64,000 nt of DNA, taken from contig NC_059289.1 of the NCBI RefSeq assembly GCF_017591435.1, positions 16,740,926 to 16,804,925 on the forward strand. Reading direction: 5' to 3'. The stretch's first letter is position 1, and each line of letters starts with the position of its first letter. The notes below the pieces were generated by a model that was not told the DNA's origin, searched no databases, and worked only from the letters and a program-made list of their open reading frames with translations. Below are positions 27,204-39,665 of the stretch, one piece after another. The stretch comes from Portunus trituberculatus. Lineage: Eukaryota > Arthropoda > Malacostraca > Decapoda > Portunidae. The translations under genes and the position numbers were made by a program.

Positions 27204-29356
27204 GCGCGCGTCGCCGTCGCTGAGAGAGGATGGCTCGTCTCCGGCTGCGGACGGGAAGGAAAATACCTATGGTGTTACAGGGCCCGGGTAACTCTAAGTT
27301 AGTGTCCTGTTAATGTACTACTGTCCCTTAGTGTTGAAAGTGAGGGATATGGAGAGTGATCCCTGAGAGGAGAGTGTGGGCGGTGATTGTTCTGGCCGTA
27401 ATCAGCTGACGATAACAAAAATGGCGTCTAGACAAACTAGAGACTTTGAAGGTTTTATTACTATGCCAAAAGGACTGGAGAAACTTGATATGGATGCAAG
27501 AATCCAGGCACTGAAAAGTAAGTTCCTAAACATTTTGTCAATAGAAGAAAAACTGGATAGAGTTCTAGCCGAGAATGATTCGTTCAAAAAAGAGATCTAT
27601 TTGTTAACGTTAGCGAATAAAGAGCTATTGAAGGAAAAAGTAGAGATGGAGAAAGAAAACCAACAACTAAGGAAACAATGTGAAGAGATGAAGGCTAAAC
27701 TCATGGAAATGGAGATAAAAATATCTGAAGGGGACTTGAGGAAGGAAGAAAGCCTTAATCTAATTGATACCAGGATGAAAGAAGTGAACCATGAACATCA
27801 GGAGGTACAAAGGTCGTTTAGGGAGATAGTAATAAAGCAGGAAGAGGAAAATAAAGGGGTTACGCAGAGGAAAATGGTAAAGGCACTAAAGGAAAATGAG
27901 TATGTGGTGAGAGATATTGCTGAAAAGAAAAAATGTGTGATCATAATAGGATTGCGGGAGGAAACTAACAGGAACTGGCAGGACAGGAGGGATAAGGAAA
28001 ATGACAAGATTAAGTCTTTACTAAACAAGATCTCTGTGGAAGAAGAGGACCTATATATGCTGAGGTAGAAGAAAGTGTGAGATTGGGAGCTTTTGAGGAA
28101 GGCAAGAATAGACCATTAAAATTGAAATTAAAGTCTCAGGTGGCAGCAGAGGCCTTGTTGAAGAGGGCTTGGAAACTTAAGGACTCTGAGGAAACCAAAA
28201 CAATTTACATAAGAAGAAATATGTCACAAGATGAGTGAATGAAAATGAAGGAGCTTGTAACTGAAGTGAAGGAGAGGAATGACGAAAGAACAGAGGAGGA
28301 AAAGACCAAGTTTTTTTGGAGGATGAGAAATGGGAGGCTAAAGAAGTGGTACATAAAACAGACGGAATAGGCATTACATGGAAGAATGAGACTAGGAATG
28401 GAATAAATGACTTACACGAACATAGATGGATTTCTGTCTAAGAGGCTAGAATGTATGGATTACCTAAGAAATAACGAACCGGACATAATGTGTGTAGTGG
28501 AAACAAAGCTAAGGCCCGAAATAAAGCTAGACTGGTTTGTTGTAAAACACTACAAAGTATGGAGAAATGATAGAAAAAATAAAGGGGGTGGTGGTATAAT
28601 GGTTCTTACTCAGGAAGATCTGATAGTGAAGGAGGTGAACTGTAGTAAGAGAAATGAGGAAGTGATAAGTATGCTTATAACAGATGGCAAGAGGACATTA
28701 ATATTATAACAGTATACATACCACCCAGAACCAGTGCTTGGGAATATGAATAGTACCAAATGGTGATGAGAAATAATCTAGACAGAATGAAGCAAGAACT
28801 CATCAGAAAGGATAGAGTGATGATAGTTGGAGACTTTAATTGCAAAGAAATAGTGTGGGAAGACTACGAAATGGTGAACGGTGGTGAGTGGGCAGAAGAA
28901 TTGTTAAAGGTAGCAACAAATAACTTGATGACACAGTGGGTGAGATCACCAACAAGGTGCAGGGGATAAGATGTTGCAGCAAGGTTGGATTTGGTATTTA
29001 CCAGGGGAATCTCTCTAAAAGAGGAAATTGAACATGAAAGTCCCTTGGGGAAAAGCGATCATGATGTTCTAAGCTTTGAGCTGGATACAGAATTAAGCAC
29101 GAATAAGATTGTGGAACGCAGGAAGGAAAAATTAAATTATACTAGGGCAAATTATAACCATATAAGGGAGTTCTTTAATGAAATTGACTGGTCCGTGGTA
29201 TACCAGGAAAGGGATATGCAATTGAAATACGATAAATTTATGGATTTGTATAACTCTGCTGTGAAAAAGTTTGTGCCATATCACAGAAAGAGGACTTTAA
29301 ATAATAAACAGTGGTTTAATAGAAATTGTGAAGAAGCAAAAAGAACAAAGAAAAGG
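27203..29356 (+). mobile_element. LINE, 5' part (5'UTR, ORF1, endonuclease), split by another LINE
   Basis: Starts directly after (AC)n with a GC-rich leader (CGCGTCGCCGTCGCTGAGAG). ORF1 27421-28066 encodes MASRQTRDFEGFITMPKGLE, a heptad-rich coiled coil (residues about 35-150) and KKKCVIIIGLREE. Frameshifted continuation near 28070-28370 encodes PLKLKLKSQVAAEALLKRAW. Endonuclease 28407-29355 has MTYTNIDGFLSKRLECMDYL, VVETKL, RVMIVGDFNCKEIVWEDYEM and LGKSDHDVLSFELD. The remainder of this copy is at 32430-33882. About 400 bp expected between the halves is missing. Confidence 0.86.
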
Positions 29357-32300
29357 TATTTTTTTTTTTTTTTTTTTTACATTACAAGGGCACTGGCCAA
29401 GGGCAAACAAAGTGTTGGAAAAAAAAAAATCCTGCTGGTTGCCAGGCCCTGTTAAGAAGAAAGTAGAAAGAGAAAAAAAAAAATCTAAAAGGAGGGTCCA
29501 GTTAACGTAAGAGGTGTCTTGACACTCCTCTTTTGAAAGAGTTTAAGTCATAGGCAGGTGGAAATACAGACACAGGTAGAGAGTTCCAGAGTTTACCAGT
29601 GTAGGGAATGAAGGAGTGAAGATACTGGTTAACTCTTGCATTAGGAAGATGGACAGAATAGGGATGAGAAGAAGTAGAGAGTCTTGTGCAGCGAGGCCGC
29701 AGGAGGGGGAAGGCATGCAGTTAGCAAGTTCAGAAGAGCAGACAGCATGAAAACAGCGGTAGAAGACAGATAAAGATGCAACATTGCGGCGGTGACTTAA
29801 AGAATCAAGACAGTCAGTTAGAGGAGAAGAGTTGATAAGACGAAAAGCTTTAGATTCCACCTTGTTTAGTAAAGCTGTGTGTGGATCCCCCAGACATGAG
29901 AGCCATACTCCATACACGGGCGGATAAGGCCCTTGTACAGAGCAAGCAGCTGGGAGGAGAGAAAATGGACGAAGACGCCATAGGACACCTAACTTCTTGG
30001 AAGCTGATTTAGCAAGAGTAGAGATGTGAAATTTCCAGTTTAGATTTTTAGTGAAGGATAGACCGAGTGTGTTTAATGTAGAGGAGAGGGAAGTTGAGTG
30101 TTATTGAAGAAGAGAGGATAGTTGTCTGGAAGGTTATGTCGAGTAGATAGTTGTAGAAATTGAGTTTTGAGGCATTGAACAAAACCAGGTTTTCTGCCCC
30201 AATCAGAAACAAGTGAAAGATCAGAAGTTAGGCGTCCTATAGCATCTCGCCTTGAGTCATTTAATTGTTGTTGGGTTGGGCGTCTGTTGAACGCTGTTGA
30301 ATAATGCAGGGTGGTATCATCAGCATAGGAGTGGATAGGGCATTGAGTCAGATTTAGGAGATCATTGATGAATAATAGAAAGAGAGTGGGTGATAGGACA
30401 GAACCCTGTGGAACACCACTGTTGATAGTTTTAGGGAAGAACAGTGACCGTCTACTACAGCAGCAATAGAACGATCGGAAAGGAAACTGGAGATGAAGGT
30501 ACAGAGAGAAGGATAGAATCCGTAGGAGGGTAGTTTAGAAATTAAAGATTTGTGCCAGACTCTATCGAAGGCTTTCGATATGTCAAGGCCGACAGCAAAG
30601 GTTTCACCGAAGTCCCTAAAAGAGGATGACCAAGATTCAGTTAGGAAAGTAAGAAGATCACCAGTAGATCTGCCTTTACGGAAACCATACTGGCAATCAG
30701 AGAGAAGGTTGTGAGCTGATAGATGCCTCATTATCTTCCTATTAAGGATAGACTCAAAGGCTTTAGAAAGGCAGGAAATCAAAGCTATAGGGCGGTAGTT
30801 AGAAGGATTGGAGTGGTCACCTTTTTAGGGACAGGTTGAATGTGAGCAAACTTCCAGCAAGAAGGATAAATAGAAGTAGAGAGACACAGATGAAAGAGTT
30901 TGACCAGGCAGTGAGCGAGTTCGAAGCACAGTTTTGAGAACAACAGGAGGGACTCCATCCGGACCGTAAGCCTTCCGAGAATCAAGGCCAGAGAGGGCCA
31001 GGAAAACGTCTTTATAAAGAATTTTAATTTTAGGGATGAAGTAGTCAGAGGGTGGAGGAGTAGGAGGAATATGCCCAGAATCATCCAAAGTTGAGTTGGT
31101 AGCAAAGGTTTGAGCGAAGAGTTCAGCTTTAGAAAAGAAGAGACAGCTGTAGAGCCATCTGGATGAAGTAAAGGAGGAAAGACGAAGAAGTAAAGTTGTT
31201 AGAGATATTATTGGCTAGATGCCAGAAATCTCGAGAGGAGTTAGAATTGGAAAGACTTTGACATTTTCTATTGATGAAAGAGTTTTAGTAAGTTGGAGAA
31301 TAGATTTGGCATGATTACGGGCAGAAATATATAGGGCATGAGTTTCAGCAGTTGGATGGCTACGGAACCGTTTGTGAGCCGCCTCTATCATTGACAGCAC
31401 GAGAACAAGCAGAGTTAAACCAAGGCTTTTTAGCTTTAGGGTTAGAGAAAGTATGAGGAATGTATAGCTCCATGCCAGAGATAATCACCTCTGTTATGCG
31501 CTCGGCACAAAGAGAAGGATCTCTGACATGAAAACAATAATCATCCCAAGGGAAATCAGAATAGTACTGCCTTAGTTCCTTCCACTTAGCAGAGTTAAAA
31601 TGCCAGAAGCACCTCCGCTTAGGCGGGTCCTGAGGCTGCACTGGAGTGATAGAACTGGTAACGGAAATTAGATTGTGGTCGGAGGAGCCCAACGGAGAGG
31701 AAAGTTTAACAGAGTAAGCAGAAGGGTTGGAGGTTAGGAAAAGATCAAGAATGTTGGGCGTGTCTCCAAGGCGGTCAGGAATACGGGTAGGGAACTTCAC
31801 TAGCTGCTCTAGGTCATGAAGGATAGCAAAGTTGAAGGTTTGTTCACCAGGTTGGTCAGTGAAAGAAGATGAAAGCCAAAGCTGGTGGTGAACATTGAAA
31901 TCCCTAAAATGGAGATCTCAGCAAAGGAAAGTGAGATAAGATGTGCTCCACCTTGGAAGTCAAATAGTCAAAGAATTTTACATAGTCAGAGGAATTAGGT
32001 GAGAGGTATACAGCACAGATGAATTTAGTTAGAGAGTGACATTGAAGTCTTAGCCAGATGGTAGAAAATTCTGAAGATTCAAGATTGTGGGCACGAGAGC
32101 AAGTGGTGTCGTTACGCACGTATGCGCAACATCCAGCTTTGGATTGAAAATGAGGATAGAGCAAGTAGGAGGGAACAGAAAAGGGGCTGCTGTCAGTAGT
32201 CACAGACAACTGTGTTTCGTTAGGAAGAGAAGATGAGGTTTAGTAGAGGAGAGGTGGTGTTCCACAGATTGAAAATTAGAACGAAGGCCACGAATGTTGC

Positions 32301-32429
32301 AGAAATTGATAGTGAAAGTATTAGATGAAGTGTCAAGACACCCAAGGTCGACAGCAGAGGGCAGTCCGACCTGGGGACATTTATGGTCCCTCCCAGAGGG
32401 GACTGAGGCAGGGCGTGGTGAAGCCATTA
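29357..32429 (-). mobile_element. Different LINE family with poly-A tail, inserted in a LINE
   Basis: Minus-strand element ending in about 20 A (T-run at 29359-29378). Its ORF2 starts at 32427 (MASPRPASVPSGRDHKCPQV), followed by endonuclease (INFCNIRGLRSNFQSVEHHL; LGDTPNILDLFLTSNPSAYS; GSSDHNLISV), RT (GPDGVPPVVLKT; YGFRKGRSTGDLLTFLTESW; GLDISKAFDRVWHKSLISKL) and a C-terminal region at 29917-29543. Several frameshifts. It differs from its hosts in having poly-A instead of (AC)n and in sequence. Clade not determined (jockey/CR1-like group). Confidence 0.82.
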
Positions 32430-33881
32430 TATCAATTGTTGAACCCCGTATTTGATATTGTGGATACCTCCATACGAACAGGATTAGTCCCGAAAGAGTG
32501 GAAAAGAGCTGACATTGTGCCTATATATAAGAATGATAGTAGAATGGAACCGCTAAATTATAGATCAGTATCGTTAACTAGTATATTGTGCAAGGTATGT
32601 GAAGAAGTAATTAAAGCTAAGTGAAGTGAGTATCTAGAAAGTGAAAATATTCTGAGTGAAAGACAGTTTGGTTTCAGAAAAGGAAGATCGTGTGTATCCA
32701 GTTTATTATATTTTTATTCAAGAGTGACTGACATACTACAACATAGAGAGGGATGGGTGGATGCTATCTACCTGGACTTGAGAAAGGCCTTTGATAAAGT
32801 ACCACACAATAGACTGATGTGGAAACTAAAGATGATTGGAAGAGTAAATGATAAACTAGCAAAATGGATGGAAAATTACTTAATGGGAAGAGAAATGAGA
32901 ACAGTGGTGAGAGGAAGGAAGTCCGAGTGGAAGAAGGTAACCAGTGGAGTTCCACAAGGGTCAGTGCTGGGTCCCATCATGTTTTTGATTTATGTTAATG
33001 ATATGCCAGTAGGAATTGACAGTTACATGAACATGTTTGCGGACGATACTAAAATTATGAGGAGAGTAAAGAATGTGGAGGATTGTAACAAGTTACAGGA
33101 AGATCTTGATAAAATATATGAGTGGAGTAAGGAGTGGCAGATGGAATTTAATATAGACAAGACCCATGTTATGAAAATGGGAAGAAGTAGATACAGACCA
33201 AACAGGGATTACAGGCTGGGTGATGAGAAAATTAAAGAGACCAATGAGGAAAAAGACTTAGGAGTAACAGTGCAAAACACCTTGTCACCAGAGAAGCACA
33301 TTAACAAGATTTTTTGGAAAACATACAACATGGTTCAAAATATTGGCCTTGCATTCCACTACCTAAATGAAGGAATGATGAAGAAGATATTATGTACCTT
33401 AATAAGACCCCAGCTAGAATATGCAGCATGTGTCTGGTCACCGCATATGAAGAAAAATGTGAAGAAGAAAGGGTACAGAGGCTGGCAACAAGAATGGTAC
33501 CAGGACTCAGGGAGTTAGACTATGAGGAAAGACTGAGGAAGCTGGGGCTGATCACATTAGAAGAGAGAAGAACAAGAGGAGACATGATAACTATGTATAA
33601 ATTGGTGAACAAGATTGACATACTGGATAGAGAGTTGATAAAGGTAACCACAAGTAATCATCTCCGAGGACATGGAAAAAAGCTAATAAAGGACATCTGT
33701 CTAAATGATGTGAGAAAATACAGTTTCCCGCATCGTAGCATTGATAAGTGGAATAAACTGAGTAGTGATGTCGTTGACGAGGTGTGTGTCAATCAGATGA
33801 AAGAGAGATATGACAGGAATGGACAAGAAGACAGGACACAGAGAGTTTAGCTCGGGCCCTGTAATACACAAATAGGTAAAT

Positions 33882-33882
<1 letters not shown>
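32430..33882 (+). mobile_element. LINE, 3' part of the copy starting at 27203
   Basis: Continues ORF2 with TGLVPKEWKRADIVPIYKND and NYRSVSLTSILCKVCEEVI, RT core (FGFRKGRSCVSSLLYFYSRV, VYLDLRKAFDKVPHNRL-like block, SGVPQGSVLGPIMFLIYVND, MFADDTKIMRR) and C-terminal part 33392-33850. 3' end CAAATAGGTAAATGC then (CA)n. Identity as the other half of 27203-29356 is inferred from strand, order and complementary content. Confidence 0.82.

Positions 33883-33943
<61 letters not shown>
33883..33943. repeat. (CA)n microsatellite, LINE-LINE junction
   Basis: About 60 bp of dinucleotide repeat joining the tail of one LINE to the truncated 5' end of the next. Confidence 0.9.
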
Positions 33944-33947
<4 letters not shown>

Positions 33948-35790
33948 CAAGAAATGAATATGTGTTGATTAGAAGAGAAGAAAGAAAGAAACAAGAAAAG
34001 GATATAATTGATAAATGTAAAGACCAACCAAGGCTTTTTTACAGACATGTGAACAACAACATCAAAAATAGAGAAAGTATTGAAAGTTTAGAAGTAAATG
34101 GAGTATACAGTGAAGATCCCAGGGAAATGGCAGAGGCTATGAATGGATGCTTTCGGAAGGTATTCACAAAGGAGACTGCTTTTGACAAACCACTGGTAAT
34201 GGAACAGAAAGGGATTATGAAGGAGTTTCAAGTAACGGTGGAGGAGATCAAGAACATGATGGGGAGTTTAGAAGTGAGAAAAGCTGTGGGACCTGATGGG
34301 GTATCAGGATGGATTTTAAGAGAATGCAGGAGCAATTGGCAGAAAAAGTTTGTGAAGTAATTGATGCCTCATTAAGGGAAGGCGTAGTGCCCCAAGACTG
34401 GAAAAGAGCTAACATTGTCCCAATCTATAAATCAGGTAACAAGAGAGACCCATTGAACTATAGACCAGTGTCACTTACAAGTGTGGTAGCTAAGATGTGT
34501 GAGAGGGTGGTGAAGACTAGATGGACAGACTTCTTGGAGAAAAATGACATACTTTGTGAGTGTCAATTTGGTTTTAGGAAAGGGCGTTCATGCACGACAA
34601 ACCTGATATGTTACTATTCGAGGGTGATAGATGTAATACAGGAAAGAGATGGTTGGGCTGATGGAATATATCTGGATTTAAAAAAGGCCTTTGATAAGGT
34701 ACCACACCAGAGACTGATCTGGAAACTTGAAATGGTAGGAGGAGTGCATGGCAGTTTACTAAAATGGATGGAAGACTTTTGGTAGGAAGAGAAATGAGAA
34801 CAATAATTAAGGACAGACCATCAGAATGGGGATTGGTGGAGAGTGGAGTTCCACAGGGATCAGTGTTGGCACCAGTAATGTTCGCAGTCTACATAAATGA
34901 CATGGTGGATGGGGTGTCCAGTTATGTGAGCCTATTTGCAGACGATGCAAAATTGTTACGAAAAGTGAGATGTGACAAAGATTGCGAACTACTCCAGGAA
35001 GACTTGGACAGAATATGGAAATGGAGCTGTACATGGCAAATGGAGTTCAACACGACAAAATGCAAGAAAATAGAGTTTGGCAAGAGTGAAAGAAGAATCA
35101 GGAGTATGTACAAGATAGGAAATGAAGACATAAAACCAGTCATGAAGAAAAAGACCTTGGGGTGACAATTACCAATGACCTATCGCCAGAGAGACATATA
35201 AACAAAATAATTGGAGAAGTATTGAACTTATTGAGGAACATAAGAGTGGCGTTCGTATATCTAGATGAAGAAATGATGAAGAAAATAATTACTGCAATGA
35301 TAAGACCGAGGCTTGAATATGCAACAATACAGTGGGCTCGAACTTAAAGAAACACATAAGGAAACTAGAGAAAGTACAGAGGGCTGCAACGAAAATGGTG
35401 CCTGACTTAAGAGATTTGACTTATGAAGACAGACTGAAAAGAATGCAACTTCCAACCCTGGAAAACAGAAGAGAAAGGGAGACCTGATAGCAATATACAG
35501 AGTGATGATTGGCATGGAAAAATGGATAGGGAAGATCTGTGTATGTGGAATGGAAGAATGTCGAGAGGGCATGGGAAAAACTAAAATGGCCACTTATAGG
35601 AGAGATGTGAAAAATATAGCTTCCTCATAGAAGGGTGGAAGCATGGAATAGTTTAGACGTGGAAGTGGTCAACGCAAGGAATATTCATGATTTTAAGAAA
35701 AAGCTGGACATTAATAGATATGGAGACGGGACAACACGAGCATCGCTCTTTTCCCGTATGTTACAATTAGGTAAATACAATTAGGTAAAT
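33944..35790 (+). mobile_element. LINE, 5'-truncated, inverted near-duplicate of 12498-14256
   Basis: Starts AGAGCAAGAAATG directly after (CA)n and encodes MLIRREERKKQEKDIIDKCK, KAVGPDGVSGWILRECR, CQFGFRKGRSCTTNL, VFAVYINDMVDGVSS and LFADDAKLLRKVRCDKD. Its 133-residue frame at 34764-35165 is identical to that of the minus-strand copy, including both flanking frameshifts. Extra 1-nt deletions in short runs occur further on (near 35337, 35479 and 35611). Tail: two AATTAGGTAAATAC units. Confidence 0.9.
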
Positions 35791-38357
35791 ACACATCGTC
35801 GATGGCGGATGTGGTCGCTGAGCTCCAGAGCAATCATCTCTAATTCTACAGTTACCATTGCCTAAGAGTAACCAAGGTGGGAAAGGAGCTTGTAATGTTT
35901 GTCCTGTCTCCATATAGTCATGTTAACTGTTGATTAGCAAAATAATGTCCAGGGAAGGTGAATATAAACTGTAGCCTGCGTTTGAGCCATCAGCTGGTTT
36001 GTTTACATCTGCGCAACATGGCGGCCGTGAACTCGAAAGATGAATCAGACTTCACAGGATTTCAAGGAATAATGGAGAAGAGCGTTTATGTGAAGAAAAT
36101 TCTGGAGTTGGAAGGTAAAATTGAAAAACTGTTTGAAAAGTATGGGGCCTGGAAACGAGTTATGACAATGTAATGAAAGAGTGCGCTGAAATGAAGAAGA
36201 AAATGAAGCACTGAAAGAGGAAGTTAAGTTAATTAAAGTGAATTGCGAAAATGTGGAGAATCTTTAGGAAAAGTGATGGAGAAGCAGGCTGAATGGAAAA
36301 AAAGTCAGGAAGTGGAAAGAAAGGAGGTAAATTACAAAGTTGCAAGTCTGGAAAAGGAAATCAAAGAGTCTGGGGAGAAAACTTTGGGCCTTGCTGAAAT
36401 TATAGATCAACAGATCATAGAAGAGAAGATTGCTGAGAAAGTGGTGAAGGTTATTAAGTCAAATGAGACATTGGTGAGGGAAACTGTAGACAAAAAGAGA
36501 TGTGTGGTGATATTTGGTGTGGAGGAGGATAAGACACCAAGTAAAATGGAGAGAGAAAAAACATAAAAAAGGTGATAAATAATATCATTAATGTGGTGCA
36601 GGAGGAGGAAAAGACCTAGTACAAGAAATAGAGGACTTCCATAGAATTGGAAAGTTCACAGGAGAAGGTATGAGGCCAATAAGAATCAAACTTAAGTCAC
36701 AAAAGGATGTAGATGAATTGGTGGAGAAGTCATGGAGGCTAGCCCAGCAGGAAACAACAAGGAAGATTTGGTTGAGAAGAGATCTCGGTGAAAAGGAAAG
36801 AGAAATGTTAAATGAGTTGAGAAAGGAGGCTTTGAAAAAAATGAAGAGAGGACAGAAGAGGAGAAGAAAGAGTTTTTCTGGAGAATCTTGGATATGAGAC
36901 TGAGGAAGTGGTTCATAACCCAGAAAAGTACAGTAAGAAAGGACTAAAGAAACTTACGATGAGCGGAATGTAATGTATTCCAACATAAATGGAGTGATAT
37001 CGGGATTTTAGAACTCAACGATTACTTGAGGGACAAGAACCCAGATATTGTGGGTCTTACTGAAACAAAACTGAGAGAGGAGAAGACCTGATGATGGTTG
37101 GAGAAGGAAATATAATGTTTGGAAAAGAAATAGAGTAGGTAAGATGGGAGGAGGAGTGATGTTGCTGGTTAAAAAGATATAAAGGTGGATCAAGTGAAAG
37201 AAGGTATGGGAAAGGCAGAAGTGCTAAAGATCAGAGCAGAAACTAATGAAGGAAAAAGAGGCACTACATAGTGGTGTACGTACCACCTAAGACAAATGCA
37301 TGGTCAGTACAGGAATATGAAGAAATGATAAGAGATACAGGAACATGTCTGGAAGAAATGTTGGGTGGCTGTGAACGAACTATAATGATGGGAGATTTTA
37401 ATTGTAAAGAGGTGTGTTGGGAGGACTGGTCAATGGAAGGATCAGAGACAACATGGGAAATACACTATTGACACTGGCAATGGAAAATGTGTTAACTCAG
37501 TGGGTCAAAGAAGATACTAGGTTTGGAGGAGAGGAGCATCGTCAAGACTGGACTTGGTCTTTAGTACAGAGCCAATGGTCATTGAGGAGATGAGGGTGGA
37601 GTGCCCTTTAGCAAAGAGTGATCATGCAGTTTTGGAGTTCAAGGTGATAGATGAAGAGAAATCTAGAAGAAATGAAGAATATAAAGTGGGAAGATGGAAT
37701 TATGCCAAGACAGATTTTGGAAACCTAAAGAAATTCTTTCAAGAGACAAATTGGATGAAATTCAAGAGTGCTAAGGAGCAAATGAAAAGTGGAAGGAATT
37801 TATAAAATATACAAAGGGTGAGAAAAATTTGTACCAATAAGACAACATAGAGAAGTTGGAAAGCAGGACTGGTTTAACGATAGATGTGAAAAGGCTAGAA
37901 CAAGAAAAGAGGATGCATGGAAGAGGTGGAGAAGGAAAAGATGGATTAAGCAGTGGGAAAGTTACAAAAGAGCAAGAAATGAATATGTGTTGATTAGAAG
38001 AGAAGAAAGAAAGAAACAAGAAAAGGATATAATTGATAAATGTAAAGACCAACCAAGGCTTTTTTACAGACATGTGAACAACAACATCAAAAATAGAGAA
38101 AGTGTATGTATGTCGAGAGGGCATGGGAAAAAACTAAAAATGGCCACTTGTAGGAGAGATGTGAAAAAATATAGCTTCCCTCATAGAAGGGTGGAAGCAT
38201 GGAATAGTTTAGACGTGGAAGTGGTCAACGCGAGGAATATTCATGATTTTAAGAAAAAGCTGGACATTAGTAGATATGGAGACGGGACAGTACGAGCATA
38301 GCTCTTTTCCCGTATGTTACAATTAGGTAAATACAATTAGGTAAATACACACACACA
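35791..38357 (+). mobile_element. LINE with full 5' end but large internal deletion
   Basis: Begins ATCGTCGATGGCGG after a short AC run. ORF1 starts at 36019 (MAAVNSKDESDFTGFQGIME), with coiled coil and KKRCVVIFGVEED, then RPIRIKLKSQKDVDELVEKS. The endonuclease spans about 36970-37690 (VYVPPKTNAWSVQEYEEMIR, RTIMMGDFNCKEVCWEDW, LAKSDHAVLEFKV). RT is missing: at about 38100 the sequence jumps from NNNIKNRESV to the ORF2 C-terminus (SRGHGKKL, YSFPHRRVEAWNSLDVEVVN). Tail AATTAGGTAAATAC twice, then (AC)n. Same family as 33944-35790. Confidence 0.88.
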
Positions 38358-39665
38358 CTTCAAAACGGTATTCACTGAAGAAGATTTTGCAGAATCTAAT
38401 AGGTTATTGCATTACCAAGGATTACAGGAAATCACAGTGCACAAAGAGGATACTAGAAGATTATTGGATAATTTGGATGTCAGAAAAGCAATAGGGCCAG
38501 ATAGTGTATCATGCTGGGTGCTAAAAGAATGTAAAGAGCAACTATCGGATCCAATTTGTGAAATAATTACAAGTTCACTAAATGAAGGGAAAGTTCCACT
38601 AGAATGAAAAAGAGCCAATGTAATACTGATATCTAAAGGGGAAAAGGCATATGAGCCATTAAATTACAGACCGATATCACTTACAAGCGTTATGGGAAAG
38701 TTGTGTAAAATAATTATCAAAGAAAAATGGGTTAATCATCTGGAAGAAGACCAAGTCATATCAAGCAGACAATTTGGGTTCAGGACAGGACGGTCATGTG
38801 TGTATCAAATTTATTATTTTTTCTACTGGAGAGTAATAGAAGGACTGGAAAGCAAAGATAGTTGGGTGGACACAGTATACCTGGACATATAAGAGGCTTT
38901 TGATAAAGTCCCTCATGGAAGACTACTTAGAAAACTAGAGAACATAGGAAACCTGTGAGGAACTTTGTTAGACTGGATAAGGGATTATTTGAAGGACAGA
39001 GAGATGAGGACTATGATCAGAGATACACACTCATCTTGGAGAAAAGTAACAAATGGAGTGCCACAAGGGTCAGTGTTAGCTCCCATTATGTTCCAGGTAT
39101 GTATAAACAACATACAGAATGGAGTGACCAGTTATGTTAATTTGTTTGCTGATGATGTAAAATTGGTAAGAGTAATCAAGACCTGAGAGGATTGTTTGTT
39201 GCTGCAGGAAGATATAAACAAAATTTATAATTGGAGTAAGACATGGAAGTTAGAATTCAATGCCAAGAAATATCCCGTAATGGAATTAGGAAAGAGTAAG
39301 AGAAGACTGGTATGGAACTATCTGATGGGAGAGGAACAAATAATGAAGACTGAAGAGGAAAAAGATCAGGGAGTGGTTATACCAGAAAATTTGAACCCAG
39401 AAAACATATAAGTAAGATATTTGGATCAACATATAAAATGTTGACTAATATTAGGGTGGCATTTCTGTACTTAGACAAAGATATGAAAAATATTATTACG
39501 AGCATGATACATCCAAAATTGGAATATGCACCAGTGGTGTGGTCGCTGAGCTTGAAAAAGAATATAAGAACATTAGAGTGGATCTGCAAGATAGCTACAA
39601 AGATGGTACCGGAACTAAAGAACCTAACATATGATGAAAGGCGGAAGGAAATGGGACTAACATAT
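38358..39665 (+). mobile_element. LINE, 5'-truncated, split by a CR1-like LINE
   Basis: Starts TTCAAAACGGTATTC directly after (AC)n. Encodes LQEITVHKEDTRRLLDNLDV, RQFGFRTGRSC, NGVPQGSVLAPIMFQVCINN, LFADDVKLVRVIKT and KMVPELKNLTYDERRKEMGL. Same family as 8405-12490. Interrupted inside the MGLPTLQDRRE region and resumed at 42055. Confidence 0.88.

Noticed and set aside
23290..38301. Plus-strand protein-coding host genes in the 20-kb intron
   Set aside because: All long frames there are pieces of LINE ORF1 (coiled coil) or ORF2 (endonuclease and reverse transcriptase) with shared motifs and frameshifts.
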